The notes: a model not told the origin generated them from the letters alone. DNA of 64,000 bases from Lachnospiraceae bacterium V9D3004 (GCA_000621985.1 JHWW01000008.1:107171-171170); one strand, 5' to 3'; positions 34,243 through 43,546 are shown, counted from the first letter of the stretch. A program made the numbers and translations.

Positions 34243-37185
34243 CTACAGTCCGGCTGCCGAGAACAGGCTTCGAAGTCTGATCTTTATGGCACCCATATTG
34301 GACACTTCATCGATCTTGATCTGTGTGTATATCTTGCCAGAACGTTCGATTATTGATCTTGCTTCATCGGTTGTTACGGCATCAACTCCGCAGCCGAATG
34401 ATACGAGCTGGACAAGATTCATGTTGACTCCGGGCTCCCTGTCTTTTGCTATGAACTTTGCGGCGGCATACATTCTGGAATGATATGTCCACTGGTTAAG
34501 TACACGCGTCGGGAATCTGGTCTCACGCCAGCTTAAGCTGTCTTCGGTCAGTACGACGGCGCCAAGATTGCATATCATCTTATTGATGCTGTGGTTTACT
34601 TCCGGATCAACATGATAAGGTCTTCCTGCGAGTACGATCACAGGGAGATTCTCTTTTCGTGCAATGTCAAGGAATTCACCGGCTTTTTCTCTGATACTTT
34701 TCATGTGTTTATTGTATTCGTCATAAGCAGCCAGAGCGGCTTTTTTAATAACCGATGCCTGGAAATTATAACCATAATTTGACATTAATTTCCTGAAGTG
34801 CTTGCTGAATTCTTTTTGGTTATGTATCGATATGAATTCCTTAATGAATACAGTATCCTTAAGACTCTTCACGTTGGCGTCGATAACTACGGGATAATAA
34901 GCCACTACCGGGCAGTTGTAGTGATTGTCGCCAAGGTTTTCGTCAACGTTGTAGCTCATGCACGGATAGAATATGGCATCAACGTTCTCCCTCAGAAGAG
35001 CCTCTATATGGCCGTGTACAAGCTTTGCCGGGAAACACACCGTATCGGACGGGATCGTATGCTGACCGTCGAGATACAGCTTTCTGTTTGATTCCGGTGA
35101 TACTATAACACGGAATCCGAGATTGTCGAACAGTGTGTACCAGAACGGAAGCAGCTCGTACATGTTGAGTACGAGAGGGATACCTATCGTCGGGCGTGTA
35201 TCGGTATCATTGCTGCCGTATGCAGATGTGTTACCTGTGCCATATCGCTTAAGCAGCGAATATTTGTAGTCATACAGGTCGTAATGCCTGCTCTTGTTCG
35301 GAAGATTGAGCGGTTTCTCGCACCTGTTTCCCGCGATGAACTTCCTTCCGTTGTCAAATGTATTGATGGTAAGCCTGCAATGGTTGTTGCAGCCGTTGCA
35401 GCTTATTACTTTTACGTCATGAGTGAAGACTTCGAGGTCTTTTGCAGTGGCGATAGTGCTGTGACCGGTCTTTCCACATTTTTCCATTGCGTAAAGTGCA
35501 GCGCCGTAAGCACCCATAAGTCCGGATATGTGCGGACGTATTACATCGTGTCCTATCTCCTGTTCGAATGCGCGAAGAACCGAGTCGTTAAGAAATGTTC
35601 CGCCCTGAACGACAATGTTCTTTCCGAGGGATTCGGCGCTTGCGCACCTTATAACCTTATACAGGGCATTTTTAACGACACTTATGGAGAGACCGGCTGA
35701 TATGTTATTGATCGATGCGCCGTCCTTTTGTGCCTGTTTAACCGAGCTGTTCATGAATACGGTGCAGCGCGAGCCAAGATCTACGGGCTTGTCGGCTGTC
35801 TTTGCAAGTGCCGCAAAGTCTGACATGCTGTAACCGAGAGCTCCCGCAAATGTCTGTAAGAACGAACCGCATCCTGAGGAACAGGCTTCGTTAAGGAATA
35901 TATTGTCTATGGCTCCGTTGTGGATCTTGAAGCATTTGATGTCCTGGCCGCCGATGTCGATTATGAAATCAACGTCGGGCTTGAACTTCTTTGCGGCAGT
36001 GTAGTGGGCGATCGTTTCTACGATCCCGTGGTCAACGTGAAATGCGTTGCGGATAATGTCTTCGCCGTATCCGGTAACAGCTGCCGATACTATATTGATA
36101 TCAGGGAACTTCTTATAGAGTTCCTCCAGGTATGACTTGATGAGCGGAACGGGATTGCCGCTGTTTGACTGATAGCTTGGGAAGAATATATTGCCTTCTT
36201 CGTCGCACAGCACGGCTTTTACCGTAGTTGAGCCAGCATCGATCCCAAGATACATCTTATCAGCCGGAGTGTCAGTCTCGTGAATGTTATCCGAATCATG
36301 CGAGTGCCTTGATACAAATGTGTCATATTCCTCTTCGGATACGAATAACGGCTTACAGCTGATGTAACCGCTCTTTGATGTGTAATCGGATATACGATCC
36401 GACATTTGTTTCAGGTTATATACTACTTCGGTGCGTGACATTGCTGCACCGAGAGCCACGTAATACAATGAATTATCGGGGCATGTGCCCGTAAGCTTAA
36501 GGACGTCATCAAAGCTCTTTCGAAGTTCTGAGAGGAATGTTAAAGGTCCTCCGAGATACAGGACGTTGCCTTCGATCTCGCGCCCCTGTGCAAGACCGCC
36601 TATAGTCTGGTTAACAACGGCATATAATATACTTGCTGCGATGTCTTCTTTTCTTGCACCCTGGTTAATAAGGGGCTGTATGTCGGTTTTTGCGAATACA
36701 CCGCATCTTGAAGCTATCGTATATATCTTTTCATGATCTTTTGCAAGAGTGTTCAGTTCATCGGGAGTTATGTTCATTAGAGTTGACATCTGGTCGATGA
36801 AAGCTCCCGTACCGCCGGCACAGCTTCCGTTCATTCTGACTTCAAGTCCGTGCGACAGGAACAATATCTTGGCATCTTCACCGCCAAGTTCTATTACAGT
36901 GTCGGTTCCCGGAATAAGCTTCTTTACGGAAGTCCTTGTAGCGTATACCTCCTGAACAAAAGGTATCTCCATGTCATTTGCGATTCCCATTCCCGCAGAA
37001 CCGGATATCACGATGGACATGTCTTCGTCCGGGAACTTTTCAGAGATCTCGTCCAATAGGCACTTTGACATATATGCGATGCGAGACAGGTGGCGCTTGT
37101 AATCCGAATATACAATATTATCCTGTTCGTCAAGAACAACGCATTTTATAGTAGTTGAACCTACGTCGAGTCCGATTCGTTTCAT
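34243..37185 (-). CDS. Acyl-CoA dehydratase activase-related protein (two ASKHA domains + DUF2229)
   Basis: A 980-residue protein with two BadF/BcrA-type ATPase domains. The first begins MKRIGLDVGSTTIKCVVLDE and has the cluster segment SCAGGTGAFIDQM. The second begins YLGIDAGSTTVKAVLCDEEG and has EACSSGCGSFLQT. A DUF2229 region follows, with CNGCNNHC and FPAKLVHGHIEALL. Activases of 2-hydroxyacyl-CoA dehydratases use ATP to push an electron onto the dehydratase. Single proteins of about 1400 residues containing also the dehydratase-like part are common; here that part is the upstream gene. The true substrate is unknown. Confidence 0.88.
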   Translation of the reverse strand: MKRIGLDVGSTTIKCVVLDEQDNIVYSDYKRHLSRIAYMSKCLLDEISEKFPDEDMSIVISGSAGMGIANDMEIPFVQEVYATRTSVKKLIPGTDTVIELGGEDAKILFLSHGLEVRMNGSCAGGTGAFIDQMSTLMNITPDELNTLAKDHEKIYTIASRCGVFAKTDIQPLINQGARKEDIAASILYAVVNQTIGGLAQGREIEGNVLYLGGPLTFLSELRKSFDDVLKLTGTCPDNSLYYVALGAAMSRTEVVYNLKQMSDRISDYTSKSGYISCKPLFVSEEEYDTFVSRHSHDSDNIHETDTPADKMYLGIDAGSTTVKAVLCDEEGNIFFPSYQSNSGNPVPLIKSYLEELYKKFPDINIVSAAVTGYGEDIIRNAFHVDHGIVETIAHYTAAKKFKPDVDFIIDIGGQDIKCFKIHNGAIDNIFLNEACSSGCGSFLQTFAGALGYSMSDFAALAKTADKPVDLGSRCTVFMNSSVKQAQKDGASINNISAGLSISVVKNALYKVIRCASAESLGKNIVVQGGTFLNDSVLRAFEQEIGHDVIRPHISGLMGAYGAALYAMEKCGKTGHSTIATAKDLEVFTHDVKVISCNGCNNHCRLTINTFDNGRKFIAGNRCEKPLNLPNKSRHYDLYDYKYSLLKRYGTGNTSAYGSNDTDTRPTIGIPLVLNMYELLPFWYTLFDNLGFRVIVSPESNRKLYLDGQHTIPSDTVCFPAKLVHGHIEALLRENVDAIFYPCMSYNVDENLGDNHYNCPVVAYYPVVIDANVKSLKDTVFIKEFISIHNQKEFSKHFRKLMSNYGYNFQASVIKKAALAAYDEYNKHMKSIREKAGEFLDIARKENLPVIVLAGRPYHVDPEVNHSINKMICNLGAVVLTEDSLSWRETRFPTRVLNQWTYHSRMYAAAKFIAKDREPGVNMNLVQLVSFGCGVDAVTTDEARSIIERSGKIYTQIKIDEVSNMGAIKIRLRSLFSAAGL

Positions 37186-37212
37186 TATGTGTTACCATGC
37201 CTTTCATATTAC

Positions 37213-38466
37213 TTACTGTTCGCGGGCAACTGCCAGCATTAATTTGATCCTGTTTTCCTGGTTTACTTTGGTCGCACCCGCGTCATAGTCGATCGGGCAT
37301 ACATTTGAATAAGGATAGAGATCCTTGAGGGTTCGTATTACACCTTTTCCCACTATATGATTGGGCAGACAACCAAACGGCTGCGCGCATACGATATTGT
37401 TGAACCCTTTTTCGATAAGCTCTACCATCTCAGCAGGAAGAAGCCAGCCTTCGCCCATCTTTACTCCTCTGTCGATAACCTTATCGCCGAGTGATGTAAG
37501 TTCTTCAAAGGTTGAAGGGCATATAAGGTCAGGATATTCTTTGAGCACGCTTATTACTCGTTTTTCCATCTTTGCCGCCTGTTTTTCAGCGAATCTGTTG
37601 ACATGCCTTGAATAGCGGTTCATACCGTACAGCTTGTAATCCATGGATACATTGTGAAAACAATACTGTACGAATCCAAGTACTCCGGGAACCATTACTT
37701 CACAGTCCTGTGATTCAAGGAACTTCTCAAGGTTGTTATTACCAAACGGAGAATATTTTACATATATCTCTCCGACAATTCCGACACGCGTCTTAATATC
37801 CGACACTCGTTCAATATTATAAAAATCTTCGGCGATCGCCCTAAGATTGCGCATTATTCCTTTTCCGACCAGTCCTTTGTTGTGTTCGAACTGTCCTATG
37901 AGGATATCGACCCATTTATTAACCTTATCCTCGGTCTCGCCTGCGTTCACCTCGTAAGGTTTTATCTGATTGCGAAGAAGCATCAGCATGTCTCCGTATA
38001 CGACTGACATTACTCCTTTGTATAACATTGTCGGAGTAAGCTTGAAACCGCTGTTTTTTTCCATGCCCGAAAAGCTTAAGGATATTACGGGAACATAGCC
38101 CATGCCCATGTTGTTAAGCGCCTTGCGGAGCAATTTGATATAATTGGAAGCTCTGCAGCCACCGCCTGTCTGGAACTGGATGAGGGCGACCTTGTGCGGA
38201 TCGTAGTCGCCGCACTGCAAAGCGTATAATTGTTGTCCTATCGAACATATGGCGGGATAACACATATCATTATGAACATACCTGAGTCCGGTATCGATAA
38301 CTTTTTTGCCCTGATAATGAAGGACATCAAGCTTGTAACCGTACAAAGCGAATACCTTTTCAAGCAGCTTCATGTGCATTGGAAAGATATCCGGCGCAAG
38401 TATTGTGTACTCGCCTTTCATTGCTTTTGTGAATTCTACTCTTTCTTGTGTTACCGATTGTTTCAT
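37213..38466 (-). CDS. 2-hydroxyacyl-CoA dehydratase-like protein
   Basis: A 417-residue protein corresponding to the C-terminal part of activase/dehydratase fusion proteins. Visible conserved features are YVHNDMCYPAICSIGQQL, QFQTGGGCRASNY and a late CAQPFGCLPNH. The cysteines could hold a 4Fe-4S cluster as in HgdB-type subunits. It is encoded 27 bases upstream of the activase on the same strand. The start ATG follows GGAGG by 8-9 bases. Involvement in a known fermentation pathway is not shown by the neighbourhood. Confidence 0.8.
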   Translation of the reverse strand: MKQSVTQERVEFTKAMKGEYTILAPDIFPMHMKLLEKVFALYGYKLDVLHYQGKKVIDTGLRYVHNDMCYPAICSIGQQLYALQCGDYDPHKVALIQFQTGGGCRASNYIKLLRKALNNMGMGYVPVISLSFSGMEKNSGFKLTPTMLYKGVMSVVYGDMLMLLRNQIKPYEVNAGETEDKVNKWVDILIGQFEHNKGLVGKGIMRNLRAIAEDFYNIERVSDIKTRVGIVGEIYVKYSPFGNNNLEKFLESQDCEVMVPGVLGFVQYCFHNVSMDYKLYGMNRYSRHVNRFAEKQAAKMEKRVISVLKEYPDLICPSTFEELTSLGDKVIDRGVKMGEGWLLPAEMVELIEKGFNNIVCAQPFGCLPNHIVGKGVIRTLKDLYPYSNVCPIDYDAGATKVNQENRIKLMLAVAREQ

Positions 38467-38485
38467 GTTTTACCTCCAAATTAAC

Positions 38486-38515
38486 ATTATAGTACATTTG
38501 GGTGTTCCAATGCAA
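38486..38515 (-). promoter_or_regulatory. Promoter of the dehydratase-like/activase operon
   Basis: On the reverse strand TTGCAT, an 18-base spacer and TATAAT, 20 bases before the start of the 417-residue gene. Confidence 0.65.
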
Positions 38516-38532
38516 GTATGAGTATATTTTCC

Positions 38533-38561
38533 TTGTTATTTTGTAAAATGCCCTGTATAAT
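38533..38561 (+). promoter_or_regulatory. Promoter of the O-antigen-ligase-like gene
   Basis: TTGTTA, a 17-base spacer and TATAAT, 45 bases before the start codon, diverging from the promoter at 38486-38515. Confidence 0.7.
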
Positions 38562-38606
38562 GGTTAGGCATAATGTGCGAGTAATATTTTGAACGGAGGA
38601 TGTGTG

Positions 38607-40397
38607 ATGTCTTACAATAAGAAAAAGAATAACTATATTCTGCTTTCATTTGTGGCTGCCGGAATAATACCTCTTCTTATAGAACTGGTAAAATCATCTG
38701 CGCATCTTGCGTCTTACGACTGGTTTTCGGCCAATGACACGGAGTATGACTTCTTTTTGGTATGTAAAATGATAGGAATGATGCTAACGGCTGCAGTAAT
38801 GGCTGCGGTGATCATATGGCATTTTCTCAGCAGATCGGCAGTATATAAAAGTATGCTTGACGAGAACAGATTAGTCTTTTTACCTATGGTGGTATATATA
38901 CTGTTCGCATTTTTATCGGCGGTACTTGGAAATAATATGTTATTCTCTTTTCTTGGAGGATATGCGCAGCATGAACCCTTCACGGTATTGATCGGATATG
39001 TGGTATGCACGCTGTTTGCATACATGTTCATAAAAGAAGAGACGGACATCGTAAGATTCCTTAGGTTGTTCATGTGGGGAGTGGCTGTCATATCATTTAC
39101 GGGTGTGCTTCAGTTCCTGTCGGTTGATTTCTTCAATTCCGATGCCGGCAAATCTCTCATTACTATGTTCAGTGATGTTAACGCTTCACAGATATCTCTC
39201 TCTTTCGGTGAAGGAAGAGTATACATGACTTTGTATAATCCCAATTATGTAGGGTCGTATACGGCGCTTGTGATCCCGGTCATGGCAGCCGGCATATTCG
39301 TTATGGAGAAAATGTGGGAGAAGATCGTTATGGGAGTCGTAATGCTCATGCTTGCGATCTGCCTTATTGGTTCTGCATCGACCACCGGTATGAGCGCTAT
39401 CGCATTGTCGGTTCTTCTTATAGTTGTGCTTTTCATACCTCGTTTCAAGTCATACGGAAGATATATAGGAATGGTTCTCGGCGGTGCCGTGCTTATAATC
39501 GCATTCATATGTATAGTGAGCAGTGACAGGATAAGTGAGGCCATAGAAAAATATACGCTTACTGATGATGTAAGACTTATTACGGCCATAACGCCCGGTG
39601 ATGATGAGGTTACGGTAAGATATAAGGATACGGATATGTATGTTACGAGCAATGAGACCGAAACCGGGGGCCTGTTGGTCAATGTCTTCGATTCCTCTCA
39701 TAACCCGGTTCAATATGATTATAATGCGGATACCGGACTTATAATGACTGCTGATGAATTCTATAAGGATATATATTTCAGCGTCATCGCTCTTGAAGAC
39801 GGTACATACGGATTTAATATCAATTGCGGAGCGGTATTTACATTCGTGCGTGATCATGGAGACGGAAAATATTATTTTTATAATGCATATGGAAAAAGAA
39901 CAAGGGATATGGTTCATGCGGACAGCTTTGGATTTGAAGGACACGAATCATTTGCATCAAACAGAGGTTTCATATGGTCAAGATCGATACCTTTACTTGC
40001 AGACAATATAATATACGGATGCGGACCGGATAACTTTGTCAGTGAATTCCCCAATAATGATTATGTGTCAATGTATAACAATACTTATTCGGGACAGGTT
40101 GTAACAAGACCGCATAACATGTATCTTCAGATCGGAGTGCAGACGGGGGTTATATCCCTGATCGCATATATAATAATGTACGTTGTATATTTCGTTCAGA
40201 GTGTAAGGCTCTTATGGAAAAGCAAAAATATAGGCAGGGCCTACATACTGTCAATGGCGCTTCTTGTAGGAAGCTTCGGTTATATGGTATGCGGCCTTGC
40301 CAATGATTCCACACTCGGTGTTGCACCCGTGTTCTGGACATTCATAGGACTCGGGTTATCCTGCAACAGATTATTGAGGGCATCTCACGAATCGTAG
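38607..40397 (+). CDS. O-antigen ligase/polymerase-like membrane protein
   Basis: A 596-residue protein with ten or more hydrophobic helices. The segment GRVYMTLYNPNYVGSYTALV and the late loop TRPHNMYLQIGVQTGVISLI, with its Pro-His-Asn motif, match the Wzy_C/WaaL superfamily, which joins or polymerises glycans on lipid carriers at the outer face of the membrane. An extra soluble region of about 130 residues (about 310-440) is inserted before the HN-containing loop. ATG 38607 is used (GGAGG 8 bases upstream). No glycosyltransferases are adjacent. The 3' end overlaps luxS by 13 bases. Confidence 0.75.
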   Translation: MSYNKKKNNYILLSFVAAGIIPLLIELVKSSAHLASYDWFSANDTEYDFFLVCKMIGMMLTAAVMAAVIIWHFLSRSAVYKSMLDENRLVFLPMVVYILFAFLSAVLGNNMLFSFLGGYAQHEPFTVLIGYVVCTLFAYMFIKEETDIVRFLRLFMWGVAVISFTGVLQFLSVDFFNSDAGKSLITMFSDVNASQISLSFGEGRVYMTLYNPNYVGSYTALVIPVMAAGIFVMEKMWEKIVMGVVMLMLAICLIGSASTTGMSAIALSVLLIVVLFIPRFKSYGRYIGMVLGGAVLIIAFICIVSSDRISEAIEKYTLTDDVRLITAITPGDDEVTVRYKDTDMYVTSNETETGGLLVNVFDSSHNPVQYDYNADTGLIMTADEFYKDIYFSVIALEDGTYGFNINCGAVFTFVRDHGDGKYYFYNAYGKRTRDMVHADSFGFEGHESFASNRGFIWSRSIPLLADNIIYGCGPDNFVSEFPNNDYVSMYNNTYSGQVVTRPHNMYLQIGVQTGVISLIAYIIMYVVYFVQSVRLLWKSKNIGRAYILSMALLVGSFGYMVCGLANDSTLGVAPVFWTFIGLGLSCNRLLRASHES

Positions 40398-40909
40398 AAA
40401 TGCTGTCCGTCATCCGTTACGAGACGCTCTGTTTTCGGATATTCGAAGATCAGAGGATTGTCAGCATTTTTCGTGAGGTAATCTGCGAATCTTGCTGCGT
40501 GCCATTTTGCCATTGCAAGATTGTGCATAAGGTAATTGCCGCAGTTGGCGGCTTCGGCACCGGGAACTTCGGTTGAATCTTCCACAGATCTGAATGCACC
40601 AAGGATCAGATCGTAGATATCCCGTGGAGAACGATCGCCCTTAAGAATGATATAAAAACCGGTCAGACATCCCATCGGTCCCCAATATATAAGCTCATCT
40701 TTCCATTCGGGATCGTTGCGCATATAAGTCGCAATGAGATGCTCAAGTGTATGCATTGCGGCAGCATCGACTGCCGGTTCGGTATTAGGCTTTGTAACCC
40801 TGATATCGTAGGTTGTGATTATCTCTTTTCCGATCGTATCGACCCGGCTTGTAAAGATCCCGGGAATTATAGCTGTATGATCTACAGAAAAACTTGGTAT
40901 TAAATCCAT
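40385..40909 (-). CDS. luxS: S-ribosylhomocysteine lyase
   Basis: A 174-residue enzyme that splits S-ribosylhomocysteine to homocysteine and DPD, the precursor of autoinducer-2. Metal ligands are His53 and His57 in HTLEH and Cys123 in ANCGNYL, and the catalytic cysteine is Cys81 in MGCLTGFY. The ATG at 40909 follows AAAGGAG by 8 bases; upstream in-frame codons are outside the ribosome site. It has its own promoter and converges, with overlap, on the O-antigen-ligase-like gene. Confidence 0.97.
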   Translation of the reverse strand: MDLIPSFSVDHTAIIPGIFTSRVDTIGKEIITTYDIRVTKPNTEPAVDAAAMHTLEHLIATYMRNDPEWKDELIYWGPMGCLTGFYIILKGDRSPRDIYDLILGAFRSVEDSTEVPGAEAANCGNYLMHNLAMAKWHAARFADYLTKNADNPLIFEYPKTERLVTDDGQHFYDS

Positions 40910-40947
40910 GACAGAATCTCCTTTCATATACAATGATTTTCATTTAA

Positions 40948-40976
40948 AATGTAACAAAAATGTATGGAGATGTCAA
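40948..40976 (-). promoter_or_regulatory. luxS promoter
   Basis: On the reverse strand a consensus TTGACA, a 17-base spacer and TACATT, 39 bases before the luxS ATG. Confidence 0.75.
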
Positions 40977-41006
40977 CGGAGATATTCTATAAGGAAGAAA
41001 AATATA

Positions 41007-41035
41007 TTTACAATAACGTTCTTGCTTGTTATAAT
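41007..41035 (+). promoter_or_regulatory. Toxin mRNA promoter
   Basis: TTTACA, a 17-base spacer and TATAAT. The start of transcription would fall near 41042, exactly where the 5' arm complementary to the 3' end begins. Confidence 0.7.
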
Positions 41036-41099
41036 ACAAATAAGAGCCGTTAGGGTGCTGCGTCAGTCGCCGGACTTACAAAGAAAGGGGCTGGTGCCA

Positions 41100-41216
41100 A
41101 TGGTTACATACTCGGATTTGATTCAGTTTGTAATTATGCTTTGCGTCATAATAAAACTTGTACGTAAAAAAAGTAGCACTCTCGCCCAGCAAGTGATAGT
41201 GCTACTTTTCTGGTAA
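41100..41216 (+). CDS. Putative holin-like toxin of a type I toxin-antitoxin system
   Basis: A 38-residue peptide, MVTYSDLIQFVIMLCVIIKL followed by VRKK and a short hydrophobic tail. One membrane helix followed by basic residues is the pattern of Firmicutes holin-like (Hol_Tox) or TxpA/Fst-type toxins that damage the membrane. AAAGGGG lies 9 bases before the ATG. The mRNA 5' end (41043-41073) is complementary to its 3' end (41228-41261): AGAGCCGTT/AACGGCTCT, GGGTG/CACCC and CAGTCGCCGG/CCGGCGACTG. This pairing could fold the message into an inactive form. A convergent antisense RNA overlaps the second half of the gene. Confidence 0.8.
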   Translation: MVTYSDLIQFVIMLCVIIKLVRKKSSTLAQQVIVLLFW

Positions 41217-41267
41217 TACAATACTTGCCGGCGACTGGGGTACACCCAGTAAAACGGCTCTCTTGTT
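41165..41267 (-). ncRNA. Antisense RNA antitoxin (about 100 nt)
   Basis: A reverse-strand promoter (41274-41302) would start transcription near 41267. A hairpin, AGTAGCACT/AGTGCTACT (41198-41206 with 41172-41180), followed by six to seven Ts ends it near 41165. The RNA would be fully complementary to the end of the toxin reading frame and its 3' untranslated part, the arrangement of TxpA/RatA and BsrG/SR4. It should block translation or trigger decay of the toxin mRNA. The RNA itself is predicted from these signals only. Confidence 0.75.
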
Positions 41268-41273
41268 GACTTC

Positions 41274-41302
41274 ATTATAACATGGATGTATGATTAATTC
41301 AA
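41274..41302 (-). promoter_or_regulatory. Antisense RNA promoter
   Basis: On the reverse strand TTGAAT, an exact 17-base spacer and TATAAT. It is closer to consensus than the toxin promoter, as expected when the antitoxin must be in excess. Confidence 0.8.
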
Positions 41303-41355
41303 CTATGTTTTTTAAATACTGATTAAATGTATAAGTATAAAAGGAGAATCAAAAA

Positions 41356-42363
41356 ATGGCAGAAGAAAAAAAGATATTGTACAGTGGAATGCAGGCGACG
41401 GGTACTCTTACTCTCGGTAATTATCTAGGAGCATTACGTAATTGGATCACGCTGAATGAGGAATACGAGTGCTACTTCGGAGTTATGGATATGCATTCGA
41501 TAACGGTAAGGCAGAATCCGACGGAATTCAGACAGAAAGCGAGAGATCTGTTCACACTCTACGTGGCGGCAGGACTTGATCCTGAGAAGAATTGCATATA
41601 TTTTCAGTCCCATGTTCCATGTCACGCAGAGCTTGCGTGGATACTCAACTGTTATACGTACATGGGTGAGCTTAACCGCATGACACAGTTCAAGGACAAA
41701 TCAGCGAAGCATGCCGATAATATCAATGCAGGTCTGTATACTTACCCGGTGCTCATGGCAGCCGACATACTTCTGTATCAGGCGGACGTGGTGCCGGTTG
41801 GAAAGGACCAGCTTCAGCATCTTGAGATAACAAGAGATATCGCGCAGAGATTCAACGGAGTATACGGTGATGTATTCAAGATACCCGAACCTTATACCGG
41901 AAAGATCGGCGCAAGGGTAATGAGCCTTCAGGATCCTATGAAGAAGATGTCCAAATCGGACGAGAACCCTAACGCAAGTGTATTCCTTGTGGATGATGCG
42001 AATGTAATACGCAAGAAGTTCAAGCGTGCCGTAACGGACTCGGAGACGGAAGTACGCTACGATGTGGAGAATAAACCGGGTATATCAAACCTTATGGATA
42101 TATACAGTGCAACCACCGGCAAATCAATGGAAGACATTGAGAAAGAATTCGCAGGTCGTGGATACGGAGACTTCAAGACAGCAGTAGGTGACGCAGTTGC
42201 TGATCTTCTTACACCTCTGCAGGAAAGATTCGCTGAACTTAAGAAAGATAAGGCTTATATCGACAGCATGATCAAGGCAAATGATGAGAAAGCTTACTAT
42301 ACTTCAACAAAGACACTTAGAAAGGTTAAGAAGAAGATAGGATATACAGAGATGATACGGTAA
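41356..42363 (+). CDS. trpS: Tryptophanyl-tRNA synthetase
   Basis: A 335-residue class I synthetase charging tRNA-Trp. GTLTLGNYLGALRNW holds the HIGH-like motif and KKMSKSDENP the KMSKS loop; VPVGKDQLQHLEITRDIA is a conserved TrpS segment. AAGGAG lies 9-10 bases before the ATG. The 140 bases upstream are used by the antisense promoter, and no T-box leader is recognisable. The bacterial TrpS type and length are normal. Confidence 0.97.
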   Translation: MAEEKKILYSGMQATGTLTLGNYLGALRNWITLNEEYECYFGVMDMHSITVRQNPTEFRQKARDLFTLYVAAGLDPEKNCIYFQSHVPCHAELAWILNCYTYMGELNRMTQFKDKSAKHADNINAGLYTYPVLMAADILLYQADVVPVGKDQLQHLEITRDIAQRFNGVYGDVFKIPEPYTGKIGARVMSLQDPMKKMSKSDENPNASVFLVDDANVIRKKFKRAVTDSETEVRYDVENKPGISNLMDIYSATTGKSMEDIEKEFAGRGYGDFKTAVGDAVADLLTPLQERFAELKKDKAYIDSMIKANDEKAYYTSTKTLRKVKKKIGYTEMIR

Positions 42364-42406
42364 TTGGGTTTCAGCCGGAATTATTTAGAACTTAAGGAGG
42401 ACGTAC

Positions 42407-43504
42407 ATGGCCGGTTCAACATACGGAGAATTATTCAGAATAACAACATGGGGAGAGTCACACGGTGAGGCACTTGGTGTCGTTGTGGACGGCTGCCCGG
42501 CGGGAATCACAATAGACGAAGACAGGCTTAATGAATACATGGCAAGGAGGAAGCCCGGACAGAATAAGTACTCCACCCCAAGAAAAGAGAGTGACAGGGT
42601 GAAGATCCTGTCGGGAGTATTCGACGGAAAGACAACAGGAACTCCGATATCAATGGTCACATTCAATGAGAACCAGCGATCTTCCGATTATTCCGAGATC
42701 GCATCGTATTACAGACCGGGACACGCTGATTATACATTCGATTCCAAGTACGGTTTCAGGGATTATCGCGGCGGAGGACGTTCTTCAGGAAGAGAGACTC
42801 TGGCAAGAGTGGCAGCTGGCTACATTGCGGGCTGCCTGCTTAATGAGCTTGGAATAACCGTAACGGCATATACTAAAAGTATAGGTCCGGTTCAGATAGA
42901 TTATGACAGATTCAACGAGGCTGACATAATGAACAGTCCGGTATACATGCCTGACCTTACGGCATCAGCCGAGGCTGAGACGTACTTAGAAGATATGATA
43001 ACAAAGAAAGATTCCGCAGGCGGAGTTGTGGAATGCGTCGTAAAGGGGCTTCCTGCAGGAATAGGCGACCCTGTATTCGACAAGCTCGATGCGGGAATTG
43101 CAAAAGCAGTCATGTCAATAGGCGCCGTCAAAGGAGTAGAGATCGGTGACGGCTTCGCAGTGGCGAAAACTTCCGGTTCGGTTAATAATGACAGCTTCAC
43201 ATGCGAGGACGGCAACGTACGCAAATTAACCAATCACTCAGGCGGAGTCCTCGGAGGAATAAGTGACGGAAGCGACTTCATATTCCGCGCGGCCTTCAAG
43301 CCCACACCGTCAATCGCATCCACACAACATACCGTGAACAAAAGCGGAGAGGATATTGATATTGAGATCAAAGGAAGACATGACCCGGTCATCGTACCCA
43401 GGGCTGTTGTGGTAGTAGAGTCGATGGCAGCAGTTACGATCGCAGATATGCTGCTTAAGGGAATGACGGCAACGATTGACGGAGTTAAGAGGTTTTACAG
43501 GTAA
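42407..43504 (+). CDS. aroC: Chorismate synthase
   Basis: A 365-residue FMN-dependent enzyme making chorismate from EPSP, the last shikimate-pathway step. Family signatures are GESHGEALGVVVDGCPAGI, YRPGHADYTFDSKYGFRDYR with RGGGRSSGRETLARVAAG, and HDPVIVPRAVVVVE. AAGGAGG lies 8-9 bases before the ATG. Other shikimate genes are not adjacent; trpS upstream is the only link with aromatic amino acids. Confidence 0.97.
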   Translation: MAGSTYGELFRITTWGESHGEALGVVVDGCPAGITIDEDRLNEYMARRKPGQNKYSTPRKESDRVKILSGVFDGKTTGTPISMVTFNENQRSSDYSEIASYYRPGHADYTFDSKYGFRDYRGGGRSSGRETLARVAAGYIAGCLLNELGITVTAYTKSIGPVQIDYDRFNEADIMNSPVYMPDLTASAEAETYLEDMITKKDSAGGVVECVVKGLPAGIGDPVFDKLDAGIAKAVMSIGAVKGVEIGDGFAVAKTSGSVNNDSFTCEDGNVRKLTNHSGGVLGGISDGSDFIFRAAFKPTPSIASTQHTVNKSGEDIDIEIKGRHDPVIVPRAVVVVESMAAVTIADMLLKGMTATIDGVKRFYR

Positions 43505-43546
43505 GAATGCTCCCGAAAAGTAGGTCGCTTAGAATAATAATACCCA

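Noticed and set aside
41217..41355. T-box or other riboswitch leader for trpS
   Set aside because: Only about 140 bases separate the toxin gene from trpS, and they contain the antisense promoter. No T-box sequence or specifier stem is present.
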